DNA of 60,000 nt from Strigamia acuminata (GCA_949358305.1 OX442318.1:2282501-2342500); one strand, 5' to 3'; positions 1 to 11,286 are shown, counted from the first letter of the stretch. The notes: a model not told the origin generated them from the sequence alone. Numbers and translations: made by a program.

Positions 1-78
1 AAAAAAGTGAATTTTTAATGTTTAATTCTGAATTTGCTTTGCTGCAGTGAACAGAAACTTCCGTAAAAATTAGCGTAA

Positions 79-506
79 AGCTAGGTTCACACATGTGTGC
101 ACACTAGACGCAAAGCAAGGAAAAATTAGTCAAACGCAACGCAGAGACTGTTCACACTGTAGGGCACTTGTGAACAGAGCTGAAACAATTGATGTTGCGT
201 CTGGCCAATCAGATGGTTTCAATGAAACCTGGAATTGGATCTAGTTCTAGAACTAGTTTCAGAATTCGAAAACGACGGCCTGTTCGCACGTCCCAACGTC
301 TCGCCAACCAGACGTGAATCGACGAGAGTTGGGAGTCGATCGTGATTAGTTGGCCGCAAGACCTTTCCTTGCGTTGCGTCACTTACTTCAACTTGGAGTT
401 GAAGCAGGAATTGGCGTCAACGTCAAGAATTCTTGGACACAAGCAGCTTGCGTTGCGTCAGTTTTCTTGTATTGCGTTTAGTGTGAACACAAGTGTGAAC
501 CTAGCT
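79..506. mobile_element. Short TIR element (MITE), PIF/Harbinger-like
   Basis: The ends form inverted repeats about 35 nt long. The left end begins AGCTAGGTTCACAC and the right end reads GTGTGAACCTAGCT, with few mismatches inward to a shared GCGTTT/CGCAA-type segment. The trinucleotide TAA flanks both sides (76-78 and 507-509), which fits the 3-bp TWA target duplication of PIF/Harbinger elements. There is no transposase ORF, so it is non-autonomous. It lies just downstream of the last visible exon of paralogue A, in its intron. The superfamily assignment is inferred from the duplication only. Confidence 0.75.
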
Positions 507-624
507 TAACAAATAAATCTCGCTTCATTGTAAAATAGCCTTTAGACCAGAATATTCATACGTAGCGGAAAGCTGGGAGAATCGAATTTACACCGGCAAC
601 GACAAAATTTATTTAATTCTCTAC

Positions 625-850
625 CATCCGCTAGTCACATGAGCAACTATCGTGCTCAACCGTTCCTTCTTGGTCAATTGATCGGTACAAAGCGCCTTCA
701 TTTCCAAATCGTCCTTCGAAGTGGAATTAGTAACTTTAAGACTATTATTTCTTTGACTAAACGTGTAATATTTGCGCCCGTCGAGCGTGTGCCAGTGATG
801 CGTGTGCGTGATCCAGCTGGGGAACTGGCACCGCAATGCCGGATGACCAG
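625..850 (-). CDS. Paralogue A, exon 8 (Cys-rich secreted protein)
   Basis: This 226-bp exon is read on the minus strand between an acceptor (TTTTTTAG before 850) and donor GTAGAG (624-619). It encodes a segment starting GHPALRCQFPSWITHTHHW, followed by HTLDGRKYYTFSQRN, and ending VAHVTSG. The CxFPxW....W..LD...Y.F pattern is shared with exon 8 of paralogue B at 50496-50727. It takes one nucleotide from exon 7 and passes TG onward, the same phase as B, where TG plus T makes a cysteine. The following exon lies left of the window. From memory this is a segment of the DUF7042-7045 arthropod family; the function is unknown. Confidence 0.85.
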
Positions 851-916
851 CTAAAAAATTTAAAAAAATAAATTAATAATTAATTTAATTTAAATTATAA
901 ATTAATTTGAGTTTAC

Positions 917-1037
917 TTTTGTTGAGTCTCATAGTGCGCGAGCCTTCGAACGGAGTCAAGAGACCGTTGCAGGTGGCGTCTCCGGATTGCGCCAATTGGA
1001 AGCCGGCATGGTCGTGCTCCTTGTTCTTCTCGTAAAC
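917..1037 (-). CDS. Paralogue A, exon 7 (AQSGDATCNGL motif)
   Basis: The 121-bp minus-strand exon opens in phase 0 after acceptor TTTCCAG and encodes VYEKNKEHDHAGF, then QLAQSGDATCNGLLTPFEG and SRTMRLNK. The run AQSGDATC.GL....EG.RTMRL is repeated almost word for word in paralogue B (51292-51516). The donor is GTAAAC (916-911). It is separated from exon 6 by an intron of only 58 bp that paralogue B lacks. Confidence 0.88.
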
Positions 1038-1095
1038 CTGGAAATAATTGAGTTGTTGAATAAGGAATTGAATTATAGCCGAGTTAAATGCTCAC

Positions 1096-1205
1096 AAAAC
1101 ATCTGTATTGGTCTTCTTCGGTGTTGGCCATTTTGTGTTTGAGTTTGCCGATTAGATACCAGTAGGCACTTTCCTTCCAGTTGGCGATGCACACCAATTC
1201 TTCGA
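1096..1205 (-). CDS. Paralogue A, exon 6 (CxANWKE segment)
   Basis: The 110-bp minus-strand exon has acceptor CCCCCCCACAG and donor GTGAGC. It completes a valine codon from exon 5 and reads VEELVCIANWKESAYWYLIG, then KLKHKMANTEEDQYRCF. The match to B is VEMLICLATWKEGSTRFLVG with EDTFRCF. The conserved Trp, Tyr and Cys spacing identifies a repeated module of the family. The final phase is 0. Confidence 0.88.
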
Positions 1206-1455
1206 CTGTGGGGGGGAATTAAAGGCAAAGTTGGGATTTTTGTTGCTCTTAGTTTAATCTAGTTAATTTGTTGAGTTTGTGCCAACACAATGGGGAATAT
1301 TTTTTTTGGGTTTTTTTTTTTGTTGCTTTGTAATCTTATCAGGAGTTAATGATGCTTCAGTTTAAGTTTTCATGTGGAGTCTTTGCCAATTTTAATTATT
1401 TTGGGACAGTTTCTACTTTTTTTGTAAATTTTTTTTTTAGTTTTTCTAGGGAATT

Positions 1456-1895
1456 TCTATTTTTTGTTGAAAATTTCCATTTTTTGTTGAAAATTTCCAT
1501 TTTTTATTGAAAATTTCCATTTTTTATTGAAAATTTCCATTTTTTATTGAAAATTTCCATTTTTTATTGAAAATTTCCATTTTTTATTGAAAATTTCCAT
1601 TTTTTATTGAAAATTTCCATTTTTTATTGAAAATTTCCATTTTTTATTGAAAATTTCCATTTTTTATTGAAAATTTCCATTTTTTATTGAAAATTTCCAT
1701 TTTTTATTGAAAATTTCCATTTTTTATTGAAAATTTCTATTTTTTATTGAAAATTTCCATTTTTGGTTGAAAATTTCCATTTTTATTGAAAATTTCCATT
1801 TTTTATTGAAAATTTCCATTTTTTATTGAAAATTTCCATTTTTTATTAAAAATTTCCATTTTTTCTTGAAAACTTCCACTTTTTCTTGATAATTT
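1456..1895. repeat. 20-bp minisatellite (ATTTTTTATTGAAAATTTCC)
   Basis: About 21 head-to-tail copies of a 20-bp AT-rich unit lie in the intron between exons 5 and 6 of paralogue A. The central copies are nearly identical and the flanking ones decay. Nothing else is seen in this intron (1206-2074). Confidence 0.95.
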
Positions 1896-2074
1896 TTACG
1901 GTTTCTTGTAAATTTCTCCAGAAAATGAAAATTTTCTTGTTTTCGTGTAATTTTTTCAAGAAAATGAAAAATTTTCCACTTTTTTCAATAATTCCAATTT
2001 TTTCTTGAAGACTTTTTCAAAAAATATTCCATTTATGTTTTGGCTCCACCACTGAGTTGTGTTTTGTTCGTGAC

Positions 2075-2245
2075 CTGTGCTTTCGGTGCCAGCCACATCC
2101 GGGCAGGCTTGAAACCTGAAAAGAACCCGCCAATCCTCCATGCACGTGTCCATGTTTGATACGGGACTGCTGCACTCCAAATAACCGCGGTTGTAAGCAA
2201 ATGCGTATGGACCCTTGAAAGGGCATGGCACAGGTGCAGCATCCA
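2075..2245 (-). CDS. Paralogue A, exon 5 (C-P-F-K/H-G...NRG...C module)
   Basis: The 171-bp minus-strand exon has acceptor GATTTCAG. It encodes VDAAPVPCPFKGPYAFAYNR, then GYLECSSPVSNMDTCMEDW, then RVLFRFQACPDVAGTEST. Paralogue B has an exon of exactly the same length (57201-57371), with PCPF/GCPF, SNMDTC/SSVDSC and ACPDV aligned. The donor is GTCACG, weaker than the B donor GTAAGA; it is placed by homology and phase. The open frame runs on past the donor to 1956, but that tail is low-complexity Lys/Phe. Confidence 0.85.
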
Positions 2246-2423
2246 CTGAAATCAGTTCAAATTTCCAATTAATAATTCTCTAAATTAATTCTGAAAACCA
2301 AGTTTAACAAATGCATTTTAACTTTATTCTGAACCAAAAACAATTTTCTTTAAATTTTCCCAAAAAAAACATTTGAAATCGACAAATTCATTCAAAAAAA
2401 AATATATATTATTCCCTTAAAAA

Positions 2424-2670
2424 TTGTCAATATTTCTCTAAAAGATTGTCGATTTTTCTCTAAAAAATTGTCGATTTTTCTCTAAAAAATTGTCGATTTT
2501 TCTCTAAAAAATTGTCGATTTTTTTCTAAAAAATTGTCGATTTTTTTCTAAAAAATTGTCGATTTTTTTCTAAAAAATTGTCGATTTTTTTCTAAAAAAT
2601 TGTCGATTTTTTTCTAAAAAATTGTCGATTGTTCTCTAAAAAATTGTCGATTTTCCTCCTAAAAATTGTC
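2424..2670. repeat. 22-24-bp minisatellite (AAAAAATTGTCGATTTTTCTCT)
   Basis: About ten tandem copies of a unit containing ATTGTCGAT, differing mainly in the length of the T run. It fills part of the intron between exons 4 and 5 of paralogue A (2246-2964). The rest of that intron is unique sequence with a GC-richer patch near 2680-2770. Confidence 0.9.
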
Positions 2671-2964
2671 ACCAGAGGCCACTATTCAAGCCCACGACTA
2701 CCGTAAAGCTCCGAATTGCGGCCTTGAGCTCAATCAATTGGCGCTGTGCTCAATTAGGAGCCGGGATCACCAAAATCAACGATTTTTTACGCAAAATCAC
2801 CGATTTTCTCACAAAAATAGGTAATTTTCAAAAATCACCAAATTTTTGCATAACCACCTAGTCCAAATAGGCGCCTGGGAAGTCAAAATATATTAAACGC
2901 CCAGGCATTTATTCGGAGCTACACTATATAAACTCCCCAGTACTTTCTCTTCCTCCAAACTCAC

Positions 2965-3042
2965 CTCGAAAAAGCGAATAAAGCGGCGCATCACCGCTAA
3001 TTTGTGAACAAACATCAGCACTTGTTTTATCACAGTCAGTTG
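2965..3042 (-). CDS. Paralogue A, exon 4 (DCD...GDAPLYSLFR)
   Basis: The 78-bp minus-strand exon has acceptor TTTTTTAG and donor GTGAGT. It encodes TTDCDKTSADVCSQISGDAP followed by LYSLFR. It aligns with the 87-bp B exon at 57447-57533 (DCDSFDK...LCGKINGDAPLFSMFR), which is 9 bp longer, a whole number of codons. Both end with a lone G completed by the next exon. Confidence 0.85.
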
Positions 3043-3099
3043 CTAAAAAACACACAAAATAAATCAAAAATCCTCAATTAAACGCCAAAAAATACATAC

Positions 3100-3167
3100 T
3101 TTCCTTATACTGCAACACATTATGATGTTTAGGATGTATGGCCATGCACCGATAACATTTCCCATTA
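3100..3167 (-). CDS. Paralogue A, exon 3 (CYRC segment)
   Basis: A short 68-bp minus-strand exon with acceptor TTTTTTCTAG and donor GTATGT. It reads SNGKCYRCMAIHPKHHNVLQ then YKE. The CYRC....H.NVLQYKE pattern is what I recall from other arthropod members of this family. Phases with exons 2 and 4 fit exactly. The intron to exon 4 is 57 bp. A partial echo of its 5' edge (TTTCCCATTACTGG) recurs at about 3240 inside the upstream intron. Confidence 0.8.
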
Positions 3168-4224
3168 CTAGAAAAAAATTAAAAAATTAAAAAATAAAAA
3201 AAAATTAAAAATTAAAAAATAAAAATAATAAAAAATAACATTTCCCATTACTGGAAAAAAATTAAAAAATTAAAAAAATAAATTCCAAGGTCGCCAAATG
3301 ACTCGAAACACCTCATCCATTCCAACAGTTAAAAACAAGATTTATTCCATGAATCACTTCCTTTGTAGAAAAAAAAATAAAAAATATAAAAAAATATAAA
3401 AAAATATAAAAATATAAAATCCAAATAAAGAAGCAGCAGTCAACATGTCAAGAGAAGTTGAGTTTACACTGTAAATTTATTGGCAAGTCAAGAAGATGTC
3501 AGGTGCATTAGGCTAATCCCATTCCTACACATCAGGCGAGACACTAAGCTCTTCAACACACAAAACTCTTCCAATTACAATTTATTAACATTAAAAATAA
3601 AAAAAAATTTTAAATTTTAAAAAAAAATTGTTCCATAAATTTACCCTCACATTAATTACACTCTTTCAGCTTCATTTTTTTTATGTCTAAAAAAAATTTT
3701 TTTTTAAATTTTTTTTTATAAGTTGGTAATTTGAGATAAATGGCTGACATCACTGTGGTCTATGTAAATTTATACTGTTTTCAAGTTTTTTTTTGTTTGT
3801 TAATGGGTGTTGGTTGTATAGTTCAATTTATTTATGTTTTGGATAATAATAGTGATGGAATAGGATTATTTACACTTGTGATGAGTCAATCAATAATTGC
3901 ATTTCTTGCAAATCAAATCAAGGTTTGTTTTCTATTTATTCTGCTGAAATTTGTGAGAAATTTTTATTTCTATACATATTTTTGGAATGTTTAGAAAAAT
4001 TTAATTCCCTCATTTATTTTTTTCACGTCAATTTCATTTCCTTTTCCGTGAAAAAATGCATTATTTACATTTCAAGGTAAAAATAAAATTATTCCTTATT
4101 TTCCTGTTAAAAAACAAGTATTTTATCTTTTTAATATTTAATCATAAAAACATAAATTTTTATAGTTATTCGCACAAAAAAACTGAATAACATAAATATT
4201 TTTATGGAAACATGAGTCATTATA

Positions 4225-4480
4225 ATATTATTTGTTATTATAATCATGAAAACATCAGTTTTTGTTATTATAATCATGAGAACATCAGTTTTTGTTATTA
4301 TAATCATGAAAACATCAGTTTTTGTTATAATAATCATGAAATCATCAGTTTTTGTTATAATAATCATGAAATCATCAGTTTTTGTTATAATAATCATGAA
4401 ATCATCAGTTTTTGTTATTATAATCATGAAAACATCAGTTTTTATTATTATAATGATAAAAACATCAGTTATTATAATTA
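4225..4480. repeat. 30-bp minisatellite (TTATTATAATCATGAAAACATCAGTTTTTG)
   Basis: About eight tandem copies of a 30-bp unit. Because 30 is a multiple of three, the array stays open on both strands and makes artificial proteins of about 100 residues with a ten-residue period. Confidence 0.95.
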
Positions 4481-5203
4481 TAATCAAAAAAAAAAATTAT
4501 TTTTTTTATTTTTTCTATTTAAAAAATAATTTTATATAAAATTTTTTTTTTAATTTACACACAAATCATTTTTATAATTTCTATAATTCCAGAAATCAAC
4601 ATTTTTCTCACCGGCCATCTCTTGCAAAATTTATCACCCACTTCCTAACCTAATCAGTAATCACTAAATTACTAATTCCATCTCTCCAACAGATTAAAAG
4701 CAATCAATAATAATGATCCCAACTATTTCCATCCACACTTATTAACCATAAAAAAATCAACTTTTCATCATGCAAAATCCACCGCCCACTTATCGAATAA
4801 CCCCCCACCCCATCCCCACCCAACTTACCTCTCTGCAATTCCTGTTGCTCACACAACAGACACCCACCCATCAATTAGCCCATCATGCACCTCGACTAAT
4901 CGAAAACCCCCCAAGAAATTACTAATCTCGCTGGTAGCAACTGAAAAGCCGCGCTTTAATGGCGACCAATTGGACAAAAAATATTGGTCAAAAGCAGGAA
5001 GGGGAGAAATGTTGGAATTCCAACTAATAATTAACTTGTCAGAGCCGTTGAAACGGAACAAATCCTAAAAAAGGAGACCACGTGAATGTGCTATGGGAAA
5101 TAAAGGTATTCGCGGTAGTTCCTCGGTCTGCAGCGACCCCTAGATCAGGTCTTCTTAAACCCAAAAAAGTGTTACGTGACCACACTTACATACACGACGT
5201 CCA

Positions 5204-5326
5204 GCCGAACACCTACCAGGTGAATTATTTCACAATCATGTTAATTTAAAAAAACTTTTGATTATGAATTTAAGTAAATGACATGTGAGGAATTCAATGA
5301 AACATGTTAAATTCATTTGACATTGT
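5204..5326. repeat. 123-bp dispersed repeat, copy 1
   Basis: Begins GCCGAACACCTACCAGGTGA and ends GACATTGT. It is nearly identical over 123 bp to 13492-13614 in the first intron of the same gene, with only scattered substitutions. It carries no ORF and no clear terminal inverted repeat. Confidence 0.9.
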
Positions 5327-5979
5327 CCGTCTGCTTCTTACGTATATTTCATGCAACTATCCATCAACGTCCGTATACCAGTATATGTGAACCAGGTCTA
5401 GATTACATATGTGGACCAATAACCAATGTTGCTGTGGTGTGGGAAAGCATCAAGATTGGAATTGGTGTGAGAATTAATTTCAAAACATTTAAAAGAATAT
5501 TAAAAATCTTTTATAGGATTTTCAAAGATTTAAGAGGATTATACAGCCTTGACTGAATTAATACCAGATGCACAGCAACAAATAAACATACAAACTTCCA
5601 TTGATCTTCCTCTTTCAAATTCCTTATAAACCTCTTAAACACACAGCCCCCGGCTACAACAGCGGTCATCTTGAATTCACACTAAACCAAACTGCCAAAC
5701 AACTCCAATTGCACACAAGACTTTTCAAAAAAATAAAAGAAAAACCAAAAGCTTCCTTTAATTTTATTTTCCTTCAAAACCAGACCCGCGTGTCCGATGC
5801 CAATGTCGTACCCATGGCAACAGGGTCTTCGACAGCAGTATCGACTACTCCCCGCGTCCGCAAACAGAGCACGGGCCACGCCCACCCTTCGACTGACAAG
5901 CACGTGCAGCTCTCATGCCGCACACGAACATCACGTCACCCAAACAGGCGCCACCAGGATTTTCTCAAACCCCGTGCAC

Positions 5980-6039
5980 CCTAACCTAACCTAACCTAAC
6001 CTAACCTAACCTAACCAAACCAAACCAAACCAAACCAAA
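5980..6039. repeat. Interstitial telomeric-type repeat, (CCTAA)7 then (CCAAA)5
   Basis: Seven perfect CCTAA units (5980-6014) run directly into five CCAAA units (6015-6039). CCTAA/TTAGG is the ancestral arthropod telomere unit. The block lies 30 bp from the donor of exon 2 of paralogue A, so it is internal and not a chromosome end. Confidence 0.93.
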
Positions 6040-6069
6040 CCTCCGGTCCGTCAAGGACCTACATCTTAC

Positions 6070-6211
6070 CTTTCTCCGATCAAGTATTTATTCTCGCCGA
6101 ACGACTGCACGCATTCCCCTTTGGTCGAGATGTTGTTGCTCGTGATGTGCACCACCTGTGTGCCGCTCTGGAACCACGTTCCGATCCAGTTCGTCGGAAA
6201 CCAGCATTCGC
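6070..6211 (-). CDS. Paralogue A, exon 2 (N-terminal FPxxWxGxWFQSG module)
   Basis: The 142-bp minus-strand exon has acceptor TTTCTGAATAG and donor GTAAGA. Together with one G from exon 1 it encodes GECWFPTNWIGTWFQSGTQV, then VHITSNNISTKGECV and QSFGENKYLIGE. CxFPxxWxGxWFQSG...I....IS..G.C is the hallmark N-terminal module of the family, which I recall as DUF7044. It should be the first module of the mature secreted protein, directly after the signal peptide of exon 1. Confidence 0.88.
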
Positions 6212-6785
6212 CTATTCAGAAAGAGAAGGAGAGAGAAGGTTAAATTGGTGAAGGCAATTCAAACAAAAGATGCAAACTTTAACCCTTTGACTGGCTGCGA
6301 GGGGCAAGCAATTATTCACAATGTGATGCCGCATCGTTGCCTCATTTGATAAGAGGCATCGGCACAGAAGCCCGCCGTCCGATATGCTCTTTCGACTCCA
6401 ATTAAAGACATAACTACATTGATTGCCACCACCGCCGGTTTAATCTATCGGAAAACTAATTAAAAGCCCCGCTCGCTTCTCTTCCGACCTGGCAGACGTC
6501 CACGTGCGAGTCAATCTTCGATTCCTCCAACCGACATCCTTCGCGGGCACAAAAACCCGACCGGAATCAGGATGGATTCTATCCAAACTGATGACAAACA
6601 GAAGGCATTCAATAAAGCGTGGCACGGTCGTGTTATGCGGCATTGCAAGATTTAACACGAGGAATTCCTTTAAAACCCTGCTTTAGTCCCGATAACAACG
6701 GCAGGACCTTCCAGAGGTCATCTGAAGGTCGTGCGACAATTATCGTCGTTGTGTTTACGAGCACTACAGTTCTGTGGCGGAGTTA

Positions 6786-7060
6786 AGGCTAGTTTACAAT
6801 GCTGCAAAATTAAATTCTAGCGCTTACTTTTGTGCCAAGTTTCTCATCACAACGCAGTGAAGCAAATTCAGAATTTAAAATCTTCAATTCCCTTTTTTCT
6901 TAACAATTTACGAGCGAAATACTTCGCACAACCAATTTTCATTGCGGGATTGCGAACAACGATTCGCAGCGTAAGAATATAAGTAAGAAATAACTATGTC
7001 GTGGCAAAAGTAATGGGCTATACTAATAAAAATATAAATTAGTGCCCGACAAACTAGCCT
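6786..7060. mobile_element. Short TIR element (MITE), TTA target duplication
   Basis: Left end AGGCTAGTTTACAATGCTG and right end ...AAACTAGCCT are inverted. They are flanked by TTA on both sides (6783-6785 and 7061-7063). A further weak inverted match runs inward (CTTACTTTTGTGCCA against ATTACTTTTGCCACG). It is 275 bp with no ORF. The TIR type and 3-bp duplication resemble the element at 79-506. Confidence 0.72.
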
Positions 7061-7908
7061 TTACGCTGACCGCTTTGACGAACGTTGTCTCGTCTTGTGT
7101 TCATTCTTTATTGAACAGGTCTAAATCAGTGCCCGAAACCGGTCAAATCGATTTTGCGGCTTGTACGGACCAATACAAACGACAATTTGTACATTACAAA
7201 TCTATACTAACTGAATACTAACAAAATCTGTAAATAAAAGTCAAATTGGGTGTGTGTACTCCAGCGTCAAGTTGGCAGGTGCAAAATACTTTATAAAAGA
7301 ATAAAATATCTCTTATTGCGAAAAAAACAGTCAAGATACGAGTTATGCACATATCAATTAAGGATCTGACCAATATCTCAACTGGGCCCAATAGGTCGTT
7401 TCTGCTGTATCCACCACCATTTTAGAGGTCAGAATTGATCCAAGTTGAGTGGGTAGAAGCACTCTATCCCTCTTTAATTGCAGCCAACTGAATTCATCAA
7501 TCAATACACAATAGGCCACTATTAATTGCCCATTTTAATTGCCCATAAATTTCATCCCCTTTTATACATTTCTTTCTTAATTTACATCAATGAGTTGGGC
7601 ATGGGTGGGTGAGAGCGACTCTTTACCTTTCTCCTAATGAGAAAAAAATAAATGACTTTTCCCATTGACTCCGAAAAACAGCCATGATTAATCGCGCCCA
7701 TTAAATCAAAATTAGAAAAGACGAACAAGAATTCACAATAGTCGCTCTAAATCATGGAACCGCGGCTCAAACATGGCTGACACATAAATTACTCTTTTAT
7801 GACCGAGCCACGCATCAATCCTTTCTTCAAACCCAAAGCGCTCAGGTGTGGTCAACCGCGACACTCTTTTCAACCTAATGTCACCAGAGTACGTTGCCAT
7901 TCCCAGAA

Positions 7909-7951
<43 letters not shown>

Positions 7952-8287
7952 GCGCGGAGAATGTTTTCCACACCTCAGACTGAGAGACTCCAACCAACTA
8001 TTAGTGTCCCTCACTTTTTGACAACCACTTTCACCCACCCCCGTTTTTTTTTCCTGCTGCCATATTTTAGCACAGCAGGCAAACGCAAGTTGTTTAAAGG
8101 TTGCAATTACCAACTTCCCCTCCCATCGATTCGCCGACCGGTCACGAACCGTGCAAATTAAAAATTACGTTTCGACTCGTTGGCCGAGTTTACATGTACC
8201 CAGTTTTCCGGATAAGCGGAAAACCCGCACCGGTTTTAAAATAATACACCGCAGTATCCTTTTTGTCGTAAAAGTAACTAGACTTTC

Positions 8288-8392
8288 ACCGATATCGATA
8301 TTTTGCAGTATCGCCGATACCGATATTCGGCAACCGAATATCGGCCGATACTGATAATCGGCAACCGAATATCGGCCGATACCAATACCTGC
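8288..8392. repeat. Palindrome-rich dispersed repeat, copy 1
   Basis: Starts with a 38-nt block (ACCGATATCGATATTTTGCA and on to CCGATACCGATA) that is identical at 11249-11286. It continues into alternating CGGCAACCGAATATCGGCCGATA units that fold back on themselves. No coding capacity. Confidence 0.85.
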
Positions 8393-9774
8393 ATCTATAT
8401 TAAAATTAAAATGTCCGACCCCCCCACCCCCCAAAATACAGGTCGAACCTCTATATAACAAACTCCAAGGGCCAGGCAGATTTGTTCCTTACATCGAGAG
8501 TTCTTAATATCCGATATAGCGAACTAATTCCTTATATCGAGTATAAGGAATTCGTTCGCTATATAATAAATAAATAAATACAGTACAATATAATATGACT
8601 TTTATATGGTAAATTTTTATTTTTACAAACAAAATTAAGTAATAATACCAGGGAAAAAGTAGAGAAAAACGAAAAATAAGATTGCTCTTCCATACATGTG
8701 CAGACGTTGATGGGTAGTCACAAAAAAAAAGTAAACAAACACCTCTGCTGGCAAGAAATTGCATTTCTATCACGTTCAACCCCCACCAAACCCTCAAATT
8801 GGACCAAATTAGACCCCAAATTATAACCCCTACCCATATAATCCCACTACCCACCTAATACCTCCAAAATTACCCCTCTAGACCATCTTAAACATCAAAA
8901 TTACATCTCTGCATCATCTAAAACACCAAAATTACCTCTCTGCACCATCAAAACCATCAAAATAATACCTGCCTGTCCCTCCACCCCATCAAATTCAAGC
9001 AATAAATTACCACCCAATGCCCCTACCCCTCTGAAAGTAAAAAAAAAATTAAAAACCCCACCCTTAGACCCATAAAACATCAACTTTGAACCTCCTTCCT
9101 GCTCCTCCTCCACAGTATAACTCCTCATAAAGGCCATTGTCCCACTTTTCCATTGAAATTAAAACCACCTGCACCAACACACATACCCACAATGCATCAA
9201 TGAGCAGGGAAAGGAAACCCTCGTTGGCAAGCATAATCGCAAATCATTTTTAATTCAATCCATATATTTGCGTCTCCGCGTTCCATTTTTCCAATTTTTT
9301 TTTCTTCTCCATTTTTTTCATTTCCATTTTTATTTCGGGGCCCCCTGCCGGGCGACCTAGGCAAACATGCCCTATCTCATATTGCGTGATATTTGCATGT
9401 CTAATATTTCATACTTTTTTCACGTGCTTCGAATCCGCCCCCCCAAAACGCCAAATATGGGCAAAAACGAGGCGCCCGCGTCTGGTTTCAAGGTTGTGCG
9501 AATAGCGCACAATTGACTGGCACAATGGTAAACGTGATTGCATCTCTAACTAAGGAACCGGTCTGTGAATGGCGAGGGGGAGAGGTGGAGTGGACAACAG
9601 TGCGAGTTTTGTGCGGGTATTGTGGATCTGTCTTTTGCAGTTTGAATTGAAGTATGGGCTTTTGATTTTGGGGTCCTGGAGTCGTGTAAATGGTGACTCA
9701 GGGGGGCTCGAGTGACTTAATCTTGTCAACATGGCGGAAATAAAATATTAAATTATCGAAATAACCCTAAAAAT

Positions 9775-10285
9775 GCCTAAAAACCTTTAAAATGGATGGT
9801 AATAGGCCTAAAATACATTAAAATGGCTGGTGAAAAACCGAAAATGCATTAAAACAGCTGGTAAAACGTCTAAACTGCATAAAAATAGATGGTAAGAGGC
9901 CTAAAATGCATTGAAACTGCTGGTAAAAGGCTTAAAATGCATTAAAACAACTGGTAAAAGGTCTAAACTGCATAAAAATAGATGGTAAGAGGCCTAAAAT
10001 GCATTGAAACAGTTGGTAAAAGGCCTAAAATGAATTAAAACAACTGGTAAAAGGTCTAAACTGCATAAAAATAGCTGGTAAAAGACCTAAAATGCATTGA
10101 AACAGCTGGTAAAAGGCCTAAAATGAATTAAAACAAGTGGTAAAAGGTCTAAACTGCATAAAAATAGATGGTAAGAGGCCTAAAATGTATTAAAACTGCT
10201 GGTAAAAGGCCTAAAATGCATTAAAACAGCTGGTGAAATGTCTAAACTGCATATAAACAGTTGGTAAAAGGCTTAAAATGGTTGT
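9775..10285. repeat. 31-bp degenerate minisatellite (GGTAAAAGGCCTAAAATGCATTAAAACAGCT)
   Basis: About 16 imperfect copies of a 31-bp unit, GGTAAAAGGCCTAAAATGCA and onward, with a second subtype TCTAAACTGCATAAAAATAG interleaved, suggesting a higher-order period. Confidence 0.9.
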
Positions 10286-11248
10286 TGAAAATCGTAAACC
10301 ACAGAAACTAACCAAATTGATCTGAAATTAATAATAGATAAAAATTTCACAAATTGTAGAAAACCTTAAAAAATGTCCACAAAAGCCATAAAAATGAGAG
10401 ATAGAATGTCTAAAATCATTCAAAACAGTCTATACAACACCAAAAAAAAAATAAAAAAAATAAACATAAAACACATAAAACCATTGAAAATGGGCTAAAA
10501 CCTACAAGATAACAACTCATATTCAAAATAATGTGCCACTCCACACTCCAGTGCTGTTGTGCAAATACTTCCCCAAGAAAATCGTCATCATCATCATCAA
10601 AAAAGAAAAAATTCCCATCACCCACCACAAAACTCCGCTTGAAATAAAAAGGAAAAAAAAATCACAACATTTTCCCCACTTCATTTAAACTGTGACAAAC
10701 TGCTCCTTGCCAAATGCACCTCTTCCATTTATACCACAAAAAAAAAAAAAAAATGGCTACCAACCCCCAACACACCCAAAACCCTAATTACAAAAAATAA
10801 AAAATAAAATAAATGACCATCATCTCAAACCACTCTATTATCTTCAATTCAAACCGCCATCTTCTTCTAATTACACATCTGTGGCTAGTCCCCCTCCAAG
10901 TGAAAATTCCCCATTTCTGATCCCCCCCCGTCCCCCCCCCAACAAAAATCCCATCATAGGCCTAAGTACCTTCCATGCCTTCTGCCATTTCCGCCCCACC
11001 AACTGCAAATTGTCATCATCTGCAACTACATGCAGCTAAAAGCTTTCCAAAACCAAATATGGGCAAGAAATATTGCAACAATATCCGTCTGCACCTACGG
11101 AAGCCCCAACGACCAACCACCGCCAGCGAAGATCCTGCATCAGCCGAAAACCAGGGATATTGCAATGCATCGCTGTGCAATATTAAAATTCCAACACCGC
11201 ATTTGAATATCGCAAACAATAATAATTTGAGATACCGAGTAGAATTTG

Positions 11249-11286
11249 ACCGATATCGATATTTTGCAGTATCGCCGATACCGATA
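11249..11286. repeat. Palindrome-rich dispersed repeat, copy 2
   Basis: 38 nt identical to 8288-8325, followed by AATCGCTATCGG, a shorter inverted tail than copy 1. Confidence 0.85.

Larger units (their letters stand above)
3168..6069. other. Intron 2 of paralogue A
   Basis: 2.9 kb of AT-rich intron. It holds A/T homopolymer-rich stretches (3170-3430, 3590-3720), a 30-bp minisatellite, a 123-bp dispersed repeat, a GC-richer stretch at about 5790-5980 and a telomeric-type block at its 5' edge. Open frames here (for example 3740-3994 plus and 5601-5984 plus) show no recognisable domain, and I do not call them genes. Confidence 0.7.

Noticed and set aside
1456-2670. CRISPR-like regular arrays
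   Set aside because: The repeats are contiguous with no unique spacers and lie in introns of a spliced gene. They are eukaryotic minisatellites.
7912-7946. Poly-A run as the tail of a SINE or processed pseudogene
   Set aside because: No tRNA-like or gene-like body precedes it, and no target duplication is evident.
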